This document shows, piece after piece, positions 42,932 through 50,787 of a stretch of 52,240 nucleotides of DNA. Within the stretch, counting starts at the first letter, position 1. Each line of letters begins with the position of its first letter. The notes under the pieces are model-generated. The model saw only the letters and a program-made list of their open reading frames with translations, had not been told where the DNA came from and did not search any database. The stretch is from Muribaculaceae bacterium (lineage in GTDB: Bacteria > Bacteroidota > Bacteroidia > Bacteroidales > Muribaculaceae), in the NCBI GenBank assembly GCA_022510385.1, contig JAFLTQ010000021.1, forward strand, positions 1 through 52,240, read 5' to 3'. A program made the position numbers and the translations under genes.

Positions 42932-42935
42932 TCAT

Positions 42936-42980
42936 AAAAAGGTGTGACAAAATTTTCAATTCTGTCACACCCATTTTTTA
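42936..42980. terminator. Bidirectional terminator-like hairpin
   Basis: Stem GGTGTGACA (42941-42949) / TGTCACACC (42963-42971), 13-nt loop, preceded by five As and followed by CATTTTTT. No intact gene ends here. It sits beside the pseudogene fragments. Confidence 0.7.
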
Positions 42981-43002
42981 ATCCCTTTTCTAACGGGGAT
43001 AA

Positions 43003-43218
43003 TTCCTATTCAAGAATTTATTCCATTGTGTTGCTGTATGTGGTCAGGTTGCCGACCATTGCGTAGCCGGTATAGTGGATTTCAATGCAAATGATATTCA
43101 CGGTTGTTGTATCGCCATGGAACTCGGTGCCTACGAATGGAGTGTAAATTGTAGTGAAAATCCCTATCAGGGAAATATTGAGAAACTGACTGAAAATATC
43201 ATCAATTATCTGAAATAA
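43003..43218 (+). pseudogene. Orphan C-terminal coding fragment, function unknown
   Basis: An open frame of 71 codons without an initiation codon near its start (stop TAA at 43000-43002, first GTG at about 43075). It encodes a protein-like sequence with CGQVADHCVAGIVDFNAND, MELGAYEWSVNCSENPYQG and a helical end IEKLTENIINYLK before TAA. The composition and amphipathic ending look like the C-terminus of a real protein, not random DNA. I do not recognise the family. Probable relic of a deleted gene. Confidence 0.45.
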
Positions 43219-43231
43219 TCTTACTAAGGCT

Positions 43232-43303
43232 ATGAAGAGGGAAGCATTGGATTCCCTTCCTGAAGGTATTTATATCATTAATGGTTGCAAGGTTGTAAAA
43301 TAG
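43232..43303 (+). pseudogene. Relic of the C-terminal tail of an exported Bacteroidales protein
   Basis: In a different frame from the preceding fragment, 23 codons encode REALDSLPEGIYIINGCKVVK and a TAG stop. LPxGIYIINGxKVVK is the stereotyped C-terminal motif of many secreted leucine-rich-repeat and other surface proteins in Bacteroidales (Por/T9SS-type C-terminal tail). The rest of the gene is missing. Confidence 0.5.
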
Positions 43304-43330
43304 AATTCTTACAATTCATTTAATAAAAAA

Positions 43331-43360
43331 TCAGGGACATTGCAGTTGCAGTGTCCCTGA
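43331..43360 (-). terminator. Terminator of the OB-fold lipoprotein gene
   Basis: Almost perfect 14-bp arms (43331-43344 / 43347-43360, one G-U), very small loop. On the minus strand it is followed by TTTTTT (43325-43330). It lies 24 nt after the stop at 43385. Confidence 0.85.
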
Positions 43361-43384
43361 ATCTTTTATTAGTCGAATTTTAGA

Positions 43385-46210
43385 TTATTCGGTGGTGTCT
43401 CCCACAATGGGGGTGCTGGTTTCGGAAATGTAGAGGTAGGGGAGGCGACCGGTGTAGCGTGTCAACTGTTCTTCAGTGTAACCGGCGAAGTCGTTGTTGC
43501 CATCGGAATAATAGAGTGTGCGAGTGATGTCGGGCTGCTCATTGACTATTCTCCATGTGCCGTCACTTTCCCTGGTTGCCTTGAAGAGATATTGCACGTT
43601 GATTGTGCCGTCGTTGTCGATATAGGCATTGTTGCTTCTCACGTTGAAGCTGGAGTATGTGCCTTGCAGATACATATACCTACCGTTGCTGTCGAGGATG
43701 AGGAAGTAGCCTTCCGGAGTGGTATATGTATTGCCGTTGTATTCTGTAGTGGTGGTGAATGTGAAGGCATTGTCGCCGTTCGGCATCACGATGCTTCCAT
43801 CGTTGATGGTGATTTCGGTTTCACCAGGATAGCCGTAAGACTTGCCCGTGGGCACGGGATCCATACATACGCCGCCATATACAATCAGATAGCTGCAATT
43901 GAGGGCCAAGGTTTCACCTTCATAGAAGTTGAACACCTCTTCGCCTATATATTTGCGGAACGAGTATTTGCCACCCGACTTGCCGAAGGCTGCCACCTTA
44001 TCCTGGATATAATTATCTACGTAGGTCCAGTTGTTGCCGTCGTAGGTCATCAGGGCACAAGCGCTCGAATTGTTGCCGAGATTGTAAGCAACGTAGGTTT
44101 CGGTGCCGGCTGCCATGTAGGGATAAGTATTCTTCATATAGATCGGCAGATAGATGGCGGGATCGTTCAAGGAATTGGGAGTAAGATCCAAAGCCGTGTA
44201 GGCTTCACCGTTCATTGCCACTGCATTTTCTGCGGGAGCCCAAGCCGAACCGTCGAACATGTAGACGAGGTTGATAGCCGTGGCTTCATCGAACACAATG
44301 CTTGAACCGCCTTCACCGTTTAGACTCATGATCTGGCTGCCGGTAGTGAATTCGTAGGTGCCGTTGTAATTTACCAGACTACCTTTCACAACAACCTTGT
44401 CGCCCATCTTTATCTGGTCTTCGGAAGTGAATTTATCACCATTGAGATAGTAGCCTCTGTAGACAAGCAGACCGGTGGTTTCAGACTCGCTGTCGGCAAT
44501 GGTATAGGTGGCGTTGCCATAAGAGGGACTGACATCGGAAATGTTAATGATGTAACCGCCAACGGTAGCCTCGCCTTCGAAACCTGAAGCCATCTTTGAG
44601 AGAGCCTCCGATACGCTCCAATAGCCGCCGGGATTGGTGTTGCCGTTGCCGCCGTTATTGTTGTCGCCACCTCCTGAACCGCTATTGTCGCCACCTGCTG
44701 AGCCGCCTTCACCGTTTAGGCTGATGATCTTGCTTCCGGTGGTGAATTCCGGAGTGGTGCCTCCATAGTTTACGAGAGAACCGGTCACCACAACCTTGTC
44801 GCCGACCTTGATCTGGTCTTCGGAAGTAAATTTATCGCCATTGAAATAATAGCCTCTGTAGACTATGAGACCCTCTTTGTCGGTAGCGTTGTCGGCTATC
44901 GTGTAAGTGGCGTTGCCGTAAGAGGTGCTCAATTCCGATATAGCGATTATATATCCTTCCACAGTGGCCTCTCCTTCATATCCGTTGGCAATCTGTGAGA
45001 GGGCCTGGGCTACTGTCCAGTATGAATCGCGAGTCTTGCCGCTGTAGGAGCTGCGTGAATTGGTGCCGGCTTCATTCACATCGGTAAGCACCATATAGAA
45101 ATATTTGCTGCTGGTGATGCCTGTGAAATATCCTGTGAAGGTGTAGGTTTTGCCGGTCTCCATCTTTGCTTTCAAAGCATCCGTGGGGGTGTAAAGGCTA
45201 CCCTGACCGTTATCCACGCCCGGGATATTGATGTTATAGTAGTTGCCGTTGATATCGAGCGTGCCCTCAAAGCTTATGTATTGAGCTGTGTTGGGGGTAT
45301 TTGCCACGATAGCGTCGCTGATCATGGTGGAAGTGTAGGTGGTAGGAGTCGGATAGGAATATGACTGCGAACCAACTTTAGTGAGAGTAGCGGAATTGGT
45401 CAATTGGAAACCGCCATACACAGCCACTGAACCCGAAACGTTTACGATAGTGCCTATGGGATAAGTGGAGAGATCTACGTTATTGTTATAGTAGAAGATA
45501 GAGCCGGCCTTGTCGGTGAGGATGAGACCGCGGGTGCTCTGGGCTGTTACCACTGCGGTGGCGGTGAGGGTTTCACCTTCATAGAGGTCTTTGATATTGG
45601 AAGTGAGCTCCGTACTTACGGAACCGCCGCCATTGCCGGAGTTGTTGCCGCTTCCGCCGTTGCCTGAGCCGGAACCGGAACCACTGTTAGAACCGGGGTA
45701 AGACACGATAGCATAGTCGCCGGCCTGTGCATCGGGATATTCCGATAGAAGCATTCCGGGAATAGCTGCGACGGCAGCCGGGGCCTTTTCAAGCACCATG
45801 CGCGGAGCTGCTGAAATGGCAGCCACTTCAGCCGGGGTTTCGGCCTGCATCAACGACACCTGCACCATGGAGCCGTCATTGTAGATATAGAAATCGGTCT
45901 TCTCCTGATTGAGCAGATAGGGCACTGCCACTTGAGCCGGATAGATGCTGTTTTGATCGAAGTAGTGGTTGTTGCGGATGAAATTTGCAGCAGCCTTCTG
46001 TTCATCGGTTTCTGCAAGGTTATAGAGGGTCTGACCGATGGTTTCGTAATCGGTAGTGGTGAGTGTGTAGTTTACAGTCACCGCGTTGTCGTATGTGGGT
46101 TCGCCGGAGAATCCGTCGAGGAATGTATTGTTCCAGGAATTATCGGTGCAACCTCCCAATAGCAGGGCCGGCCCCACAATTGCCAACGATTTTATATATG
46201 TGATTTTCAT
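43385..46210 (-). CDS. Large lipoprotein with OB-fold-like (DUF5689/DUF6359-type) repeated domains
   Basis: 941 aa. Lipoprotein signal ALLLGGC (cysteine about 21) followed by an acidic/Asn segment. After a Ser/Gly/Asn linker (about 177-200) comes a first OB-fold-like beta domain (LTSNIKDLYEGETLTATAVV and on), then two near-duplicate units of about 105 aa. Each starts YWxVxxALSxxAxGxEGEATV and contains SYGNATYTIAD, VYRGYY and NGDKFTSEDQIKxGDKVVV, and they are separated by a second Gly/Asn/Ser linker. A C-terminal ~300-aa beta-rich domain follows. It is the downstream partner of the TonB-dependent receptor (29-nt gap), occupying the position of SusD without SusD similarity. Probably surface-exposed ligand binding. 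Confidence 0.8.
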   Translation of the reverse strand: MKITYIKSLAIVGPALLLGGCTDNSWNNTFLDGFSGEPTYDNAVTVNYTLTTTDYETIGQTLYNLAETDEQKAAANFIRNNHYFDQNSIYPAQVAVPYLLNQEKTDFYIYNDGSMVQVSLMQAETPAEVAAISAAPRMVLEKAPAAVAAIPGMLLSEYPDAQAGDYAIVSYPGSNSGSGSGSGNGGSGNNSGNGGGSVSTELTSNIKDLYEGETLTATAVVTAQSTRGLILTDKAGSIFYYNNNVDLSTYPIGTIVNVSGSVAVYGGFQLTNSATLTKVGSQSYSYPTPTTYTSTMISDAIVANTPNTAQYISFEGTLDINGNYYNINIPGVDNGQGSLYTPTDALKAKMETGKTYTFTGYFTGITSSKYFYMVLTDVNEAGTNSRSSYSGKTRDSYWTVAQALSQIANGYEGEATVEGYIIAISELSTSYGNATYTIADNATDKEGLIVYRGYYFNGDKFTSEDQIKVGDKVVVTGSLVNYGGTTPEFTTGSKIISLNGEGGSAGGDNSGSGGGDNNNGGNGNTNPGGYWSVSEALSKMASGFEGEATVGGYIINISDVSPSYGNATYTIADSESETTGLLVYRGYYLNGDKFTSEDQIKMGDKVVVKGSLVNYNGTYEFTTGSQIMSLNGEGGSSIVFDEATAINLVYMFDGSAWAPAENAVAMNGEAYTALDLTPNSLNDPAIYLPIYMKNTYPYMAAGTETYVAYNLGNNSSACALMTYDGNNWTYVDNYIQDKVAAFGKSGGKYSFRKYIGEEVFNFYEGETLALNCSYLIVYGGVCMDPVPTGKSYGYPGETEITINDGSIVMPNGDNAFTFTTTTEYNGNTYTTPEGYFLILDSNGRYMYLQGTYSSFNVRSNNAYIDNDGTINVQYLFKATRESDGTWRIVNEQPDITRTLYYSDGNNDFAGYTEEQLTRYTGRLPYLYISETSTPIVGDTTE
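44307..45016 (-). repeat. Internal tandem duplication of an OB-fold-like unit
   Basis: Two copies of about 315 bp (44307-44622 and 44698-45016) encode segments about three quarters identical over roughly 105 residues, with a Gly/Ser/Asn-rich linker between. Long stretches (GDKFTSEDQIK, SYGNATYTIAD) are unchanged. Confidence 0.85.
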
Positions 46211-46239
46211 ATCGTCTAATGATTATTTGTTAGGAAAAG

Positions 46240-49014
46240 TTAGAAACTGAGTTTGAGACGAACTGAGAAGGTCCTGCCGAATGAGTAATAACCCCAGGCG
46301 TTTGTCCAGTCTCCCTTTTCATAATAATTGGTGTTGGCGTCTTTGATGTAGTAATTGTTGAGCACGTTGTTGACGTTGCCGTAAACCGTGGCATACATGT
46401 TACCCATCTTGAAGTTGTAGCTCACGTTGAGGTTAAGCTCGTTGCCGAAGGGTATTTCCCATGGCTCTTCCACCTTGATGGTGCTGTTGACGCTGTTGCT
46501 GAGGGCGCTGCTGGTGAGCGAGTAGTCGGAATAGTTGCGGGCATTGAGCAACCAGTCGGCGCCGATGCGGAATCCCTTGAAAGGACGGAATGTGAGACCG
46601 ACCATACCGGTGGTCTGAGCTGAACCGCCGATGTGAACGCCTTTTTGCTCTACCCTAACCCAGATGTGGTCTTTGCCAAACATTTCGGAGGCGATGTTGC
46701 CTTCAAGGTCGGCAAGAGGTGCACCCTGGCTGTTGTAGAAGTAACCTAACACGTTGTTGCCCCATTTCCAGTCGCCCCAAGACACCATACCGTTGATTTC
46801 CAACCAGTTGGTGGGGAGATAGGTAAGGTTCATTTCCACGCCGAAGTGGTTTGCCTGCACATTTTCAAGGTTGACGGTGTAACGTTCTCCGGCATTGGGA
46901 CCACGGTTGATATATACGGAACGCTGAGTGTTGCGGTTGGTCTGGTCCATCCATACGGTGTAGTAACCGTTGAGGGTCATGGTGAATTTCGGTGAGTGGT
47001 AGCTGTAGCCGAATTCAGCCGATGCAATCTTTTCGTTGAATGATTTGGGATTGATGGCGTTGCTCACATCTGATGACACGAACACACCGTTGGAGAAGAA
47101 GGGAGCCTTTGATATGTAACCGCCGTTGGCAAAGATATTGTTGTAGCGGTCGATGTTCCAGTTGATACCTCCTTTGATCGTGCCCCCAAGATAGCTTCTC
47201 TTTTCCGACCAAGCCTTGTCGGCATCATAGTAAAAGAGGTCTTTTCTCTGGTAGGTAGTGACATTAAGAGAACCGGCCAAGACCGTGGTGATGCGACCGT
47301 CGAGATATTTTCCTTCAGCCTGTCCGTAGATACCTTCCTGATTGGCATAACCGTAGTAGTTACGGTAGACGATGTCCCCCACTCCGAGCTTCTGATAGAT
47401 CCATTGCTGGTTGCCGGTCATGGAATTGTTTTCTGCCATCATAGATGAACCGCCGCGGCTTGAATCGTCGATGAAGTATTCACCGCTGTAGAGGTCGATG
47501 ATCTTGTTGAAGTGATGGCCGATGTAATAGCGCATGTCGATACCGGCCGTGATGGTGAGACGGTTGGGAAGCACCTCATTCTTATAGGTGGAGATTAGGC
47601 CGTACCATTGGTGGTTGTTGTTTGAACTGGCCATCACCATGTTAGAACCTGTAGAGCTTGAGGCGTTCATATCTTGGATTGAACCGTAATCGAAAGTTCC
47701 GTCAGGTCTACGGGTAGAGATACCGTTGTATTCCCAGTTGAGGTTGCCGTATCCGTCGGTGCCATACCAGCCTGTGCGCCAGTTTGTGCCACTCGGGCTG
47801 CTTACATCGATAGGTCGTCCCTGGCCTGAATAACCGTAACCGGTTGCCAGTGAGACATAGAGGGCAGTTGAAAGAGAAGAATAGGCGTTGATTTGCCAGA
47901 TATGGTTGAGAGAGATGATCGGTTTATGGAATTGGTTGCGGGCTGATGTACGTTGCTGACCTTCATTGTCATAACCGAAGATAGGGTTGTATCTATAAGG
48001 AGCCTCATCGCCCATGTAGTTAGCCACGTTTTGCCATTCGTTGATCATAAGGGAAGCGCTGGAACGCTGGTTGTGCCATTGAGGGGCACCGAAAGCCGTG
48101 AGGGCTATCTGGTTTTTGTCGCCGAGTTTCTTGGTGACGTTTACAAACCAGCTCCATTCTTCATATTGTGTGCCCTGGATGTAACCGTTGGCCCAACGGC
48201 GTCCGCCCATAAGGGTGATAGCCCAGCCGTTTTTCATAAGACCTGTCGAAAGGGTCATGCCTATATTGTTGAGGCCGTCGTTGCCGGTGCCATACCATAA
48301 GGAACCTCCTTTCTTGGCGTCGAGACCTTTTGTGGTGTAGGCGATGGTACCCCCGATTGAGGGAGTGGAGATAATGGCCGCACCGAGACCACGCTGAGTT
48401 TGCACGTTTGATGTCACGTTGGGAAGGTGGCCGAAGTTCGACCAGTAGATGCCTCCCCATTCCATATCGTTCATCGGGATACCGTTGATGAGCACTGCCA
48501 CGTTCGGAGCCTTGAATCCGCGCATATTGATTTTGGCATCACCATGACCGCCACCTTCGGGAGTAGCCCATACACCGGGAGTAGTGTTAAGAAGCTCGGG
48601 CAATTCCTTGTCGCCGAGTTTCACTTCGATTTCCGCAGCGGAAATTTCAGAGATAGCTACCGGAGTCTCACGGGTTCTTGCAATTGAAGATGTTACTACA
48701 ACGTCTTGAAGCATTTTGGAATCGGGTGTAATTTTTATTACCCCCATCTCGGGAGCTGCCTTTGCCGTTACAGTTTGATATCCCACATAACTGATTTGAA
48801 GCTCCTTGGTATTTGAAGGAACTTTAAGCGCGAATTTACCGTCAATATCGGTAGGAATGGCAGTGGTGGTGCCTTTCACTTGAACTGTAGCTCCCACAAC
48901 GGGCTCTCCGAGTTCGTCGATCACTGTGCCCCGGCAGGTCATTGTATTGGGTTGCGCATACGCAAACCCCACCATACCTAAGAGCACGAGGGCTACGAGA
49001 AACAATCTCTTCAT
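46240..49014 (-). CDS. TonB-dependent outer-membrane receptor (CarboxypepD_reg-type)
   Basis: 924 aa from the ATG at 49014. Signal peptide MKRLFLVALVLLGMVGFAYA, an N-terminal CarboxypepD_reg-like domain (GTVIDELGEPVVGATVQVKG, about 28-105), a plug domain (ELPELLNTTPGVWATPEGGG to GTIAYTTKG, about 140-250) and a 22-strand-type barrel ending in RTFSVRLKLSF. An in-frame ATG at 49116 was not used because the promoter predicts transcription from about 49124, which would leave almost no leader, and because the signal peptide begins at 49014. At about 920 aa it is shorter than typical SusC (~1,000+), closer to siderophore/nucleotide-type receptors. Energised by the TonB complex at 23-27 kb or another. 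Confidence 0.9.
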   Translation of the reverse strand: MKRLFLVALVLLGMVGFAYAQPNTMTCRGTVIDELGEPVVGATVQVKGTTTAIPTDIDGKFALKVPSNTKELQISYVGYQTVTAKAAPEMGVIKITPDSKMLQDVVVTSSIARTRETPVAISEISAAEIEVKLGDKELPELLNTTPGVWATPEGGGHGDAKINMRGFKAPNVAVLINGIPMNDMEWGGIYWSNFGHLPNVTSNVQTQRGLGAAIISTPSIGGTIAYTTKGLDAKKGGSLWYGTGNDGLNNIGMTLSTGLMKNGWAITLMGGRRWANGYIQGTQYEEWSWFVNVTKKLGDKNQIALTAFGAPQWHNQRSSASLMINEWQNVANYMGDEAPYRYNPIFGYDNEGQQRTSARNQFHKPIISLNHIWQINAYSSLSTALYVSLATGYGYSGQGRPIDVSSPSGTNWRTGWYGTDGYGNLNWEYNGISTRRPDGTFDYGSIQDMNASSSTGSNMVMASSNNNHQWYGLISTYKNEVLPNRLTITAGIDMRYYIGHHFNKIIDLYSGEYFIDDSSRGGSSMMAENNSMTGNQQWIYQKLGVGDIVYRNYYGYANQEGIYGQAEGKYLDGRITTVLAGSLNVTTYQRKDLFYYDADKAWSEKRSYLGGTIKGGINWNIDRYNNIFANGGYISKAPFFSNGVFVSSDVSNAINPKSFNEKIASAEFGYSYHSPKFTMTLNGYYTVWMDQTNRNTQRSVYINRGPNAGERYTVNLENVQANHFGVEMNLTYLPTNWLEINGMVSWGDWKWGNNVLGYFYNSQGAPLADLEGNIASEMFGKDHIWVRVEQKGVHIGGSAQTTGMVGLTFRPFKGFRIGADWLLNARNYSDYSLTSSALSNSVNSTIKVEEPWEIPFGNELNLNVSYNFKMGNMYATVYGNVNNVLNNYYIKDANTNYYEKGDWTNAWGYYSFGRTFSVRLKLSF

Positions 49015-49130
49015 AATATGGATTTTAGGTAAGTATATAGATTTATGTTGTAAGCACGGAAACATAGACTCCGGATATAGGATCTTTAATAATACGCTTT
49101 CCTTTCCGGCTCTCATTTTACGACTTTTTG

Positions 49131-49162
49131 CAAAGTTAAGGTTTTTTTATATTTCCGCCAAA
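49131..49162 (-). promoter_or_regulatory. Bacteroidetes-type promoter for the receptor-lipoprotein operon
   Basis: In + orientation CAAAGTTA (49131-49138), 20 nt, CAAA (49159-49162). Transcription start near 49124, leader of about 110 nt. Confidence 0.7.
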
Positions 49163-49207
49163 AACTTTCCCGACCATTGCTGACACTCCCTCTCGACGAC
49201 CGGCACC

Positions 49208-49219
49208 CCGGGCGCCCGG
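49208..49219. repeat. GC-only 12-bp palindrome in the divergent intergenic region
   Basis: CCGGGCGCCCGG, perfectly self-complementary, within a GC-rich island (about 49195-49225). It lies between two AT-rich promoters facing away from each other (49131-49162 and 49250-49281). Confidence 0.7.
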
Positions 49220-49249
49220 CAGCTTGTCGCTTGCCTCTTTCGCTTCCTG

Positions 49250-49281
49250 CTTGGCTCTCTCAAATATTTTCATTAATTTTG
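49250..49281 (+). promoter_or_regulatory. Bacteroidetes-type promoter for the endonuclease gene
   Basis: CTTG (49250-49253), 20 nt, TAATTTTG (49274-49281). Leader of about 60 nt to the ATG at 49350. Confidence 0.65.
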
Positions 49282-49349
49282 CGTTTAGTGAAAAACACCG
49301 GTTCCCCCTTGGAAGGGCTTTTATAATCTAATAAATCTTATTTTTTTCT

Positions 49350-50357
49350 ATGATTCTGTTTTCAAAAAAGAATTTTATCAGTTCATTCCTAACCTTGATC
49401 TTATTATGCTCGGGAGGAGCATTAACATTTAATTCATGCGCAAAAGATGCTGATGAACCATATTGGCCGGAGGATGATAATTCCACGGTGGTAGAAGATC
49501 CATCCGATAAGGAGGATCCCAATGAATCGGAAGATCCCGGAAATGTGGAAGAACCCGGAGATTCCGAAGAACCGCAAACTCCTGGAGAGCCAGGTAATGA
49601 AGAAGATCCCGGAAATTCCGAGGAGCCCGGAGATGAAGCCGATGAATATGATCCCGTACCCTCGAATTTCAGATATCCGCTATCGTATGTTGTTCTTCCT
49701 GAAGGTACTCCCGAACAGCTGAAAGAATACACGGGCTTCACCCTTAATTTTAATAAAGATAATCACACCTCCAATTATGTGGCCTGGGAGCTTCTGAGCA
49801 GTGAGACAACCGGTTCGGCCAACCGTAATAATTATGATTATTGGGTTGACAAGAGTCTGGAAGGTTGCCTTGACAAGGATTTCGCCTATAGTACATACGG
49901 TTACGAACGAGGCCACATGTGTCCTGCTGCCGATCAGAAATGGAGCGAGGCTGCAATGTACGATTCAATGGTGATGGCAAATATGTGTCCGCAATTAAGA
50001 AGTCTGAATTCAGGCCTTTGGGGCTCTTTGGAAAACACCGAGCGCAGCTGGGCAAAGAAATATGGAGCAATATGGATTATTGCAGGACCCCTCTATGCCG
50101 ATTCCGATGATCTATACATCGGCAGGGCAAAGGCAAGAGTGGCAAGCTCTTATTTCAAGGCTTTTCTTTATTTGGATGAAAAGAATCCAAAGGCTATTGC
50201 CTTTGTATTCCAGAACGGTTCAAACCCGGGTAATATAAAAGATTATGCGATGAGCATCGATGATCTTGAGATCCTGACCGGTTATGATTTCTTCTCGGCT
50301 TTGCCTGATAGCATTGAAAATGCGGTAGAGGCTACTTTCGACTTCGCATCCTGGTAA
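49350..50357 (+). CDS. Secreted DNA/RNA non-specific endonuclease (NUC1 family), probable lipoprotein
   Basis: 335 aa. N-terminal hydrophobic signal ending in NSC (C30), then AKDADE: a lipobox with acidic residues after the cysteine, which in Bacteroidetes suggests surface export. Residues 40-105 are a low-complexity D/E/P/G linker of EDPGNxEEPGDxEEP type. The catalytic domain (about 108-330) has the beta-beta-alpha-Me motif YERGHMCPAAD (185-195) with catalytic H189; the usual DRGH is ERGH here. The metal-binding part is MANMCPQLRSLN(220)SGLWGSLEN. The family cleaves single- and double-stranded DNA and RNA extracellularly. Divergent from the receptor/OB-fold pair. tRNA-Arg follows 31 nt downstream. 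Confidence 0.88.
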   Translation: MILFSKKNFISSFLTLILLCSGGALTFNSCAKDADEPYWPEDDNSTVVEDPSDKEDPNESEDPGNVEEPGDSEEPQTPGEPGNEEDPGNSEEPGDEADEYDPVPSNFRYPLSYVVLPEGTPEQLKEYTGFTLNFNKDNHTSNYVAWELLSSETTGSANRNNYDYWVDKSLEGCLDKDFAYSTYGYERGHMCPAADQKWSEAAMYDSMVMANMCPQLRSLNSGLWGSLENTERSWAKKYGAIWIIAGPLYADSDDLYIGRAKARVASSYFKAFLYLDEKNPKAIAFVFQNGSNPGNIKDYAMSIDDLEILTGYDFFSALPDSIENAVEATFDFASW

Positions 50358-50388
50358 TCGGGTCAGGTTGACAGGAGTATTTTTATAT

Positions 50389-50460
50389 GTCTCCATAGTT
50401 CAATGGATAGAATATCGGATTCCGGTTCCGACGATTACGGTTCGACTCCGTATGGAGATA
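50389..50460 (+). tRNA. tRNA-Arg (anticodon CCG)
   Basis: Full cloverleaf by hand: acceptor GTCTCCA/TGGAGAT with a terminal G-U pair, D arm GTTC/GAAT, anticodon stem TCGGA/TCCGA with loop TTCCGGT (anticodon CCG, reading CGG), 4-nt variable loop, T arm TACGG/CCGTA with loop TTCGACT, discriminator A. CCA is not encoded. Confidence 0.93.
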
Positions 50461-50467
50461 CCTCGAC

Positions 50468-50516
50468 AAATCCTCAATAGTTTGAAAATAAAACTATTGA
50501 GGATTTCTATTTTTCT
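50468..50516 (+). terminator. Rho-independent terminator after tRNA-Arg
   Basis: A 16-bp perfect stem (50468-50483 with 50491-50506), 7-nt loop, then CTATTTTTCT. Confidence 0.88.
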
Positions 50517-50557
50517 ATTAGATCCATAGAAAGTTTATTTTTCCTAAGTCAACCATC

Positions 50558-50583
50558 ACCATCGGCGTGGCAAGGTTTAACTT
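50558..50583 (-). repeat. 5S rRNA-derived 26-bp fragment (left copy)
   Basis: Identical over 26 bp and in the same orientation to 51626-51651 inside the 5S rRNA gene. A further ~13 bp to the right (50584-50596) still match 5S at 10 of 13 positions. The flanking sequence to the left does not resemble 5S. Confidence 0.9.
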
Positions 50584-50645
50584 TTCTTTTGTTGAATCAC
50601 ATAAAATTCAGAAGGTGCCAAAGCAATCAGTTCTTCAGTTTCCAT
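50577..50645 (-). CDS. Possible 22-aa mini-ORF ending inside the 5S fragment
   Basis: ATG at 50643-50645, stop TAA at 50577-50579 within the 5S-like segment. It encodes METEELIALAPSEFYVIQQK and two more residues, a plausible peptide composition. Upstream on the same strand there is a promoter-like CTTG-N20-TATATTTG. No homologue known to me; it could be chance. Confidence 0.2.
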   Translation of the reverse strand: METEELIALAPSEFYVIQQKKS

Positions 50646-50787
50646 TTGATTTTGTTTTACATCCGCAAATATATATCCACCCGAAGACAAACCCAAGAAC
50701 TTTGCAGTCCACCTGGTTCACTTTAAACAAAAATTAATCTCATTTATCTTATTCCTAACTGTTTATTAAATTTGTATTGCAAAAACA

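Noticed and set aside
49015..49116. Upstream in-frame ATG (49116) adding 34 residues to the TonB receptor
   Set aside because: The consensus promoter places the transcript start at about 49124, and a normal signal peptide begins at the ATG at 49014.
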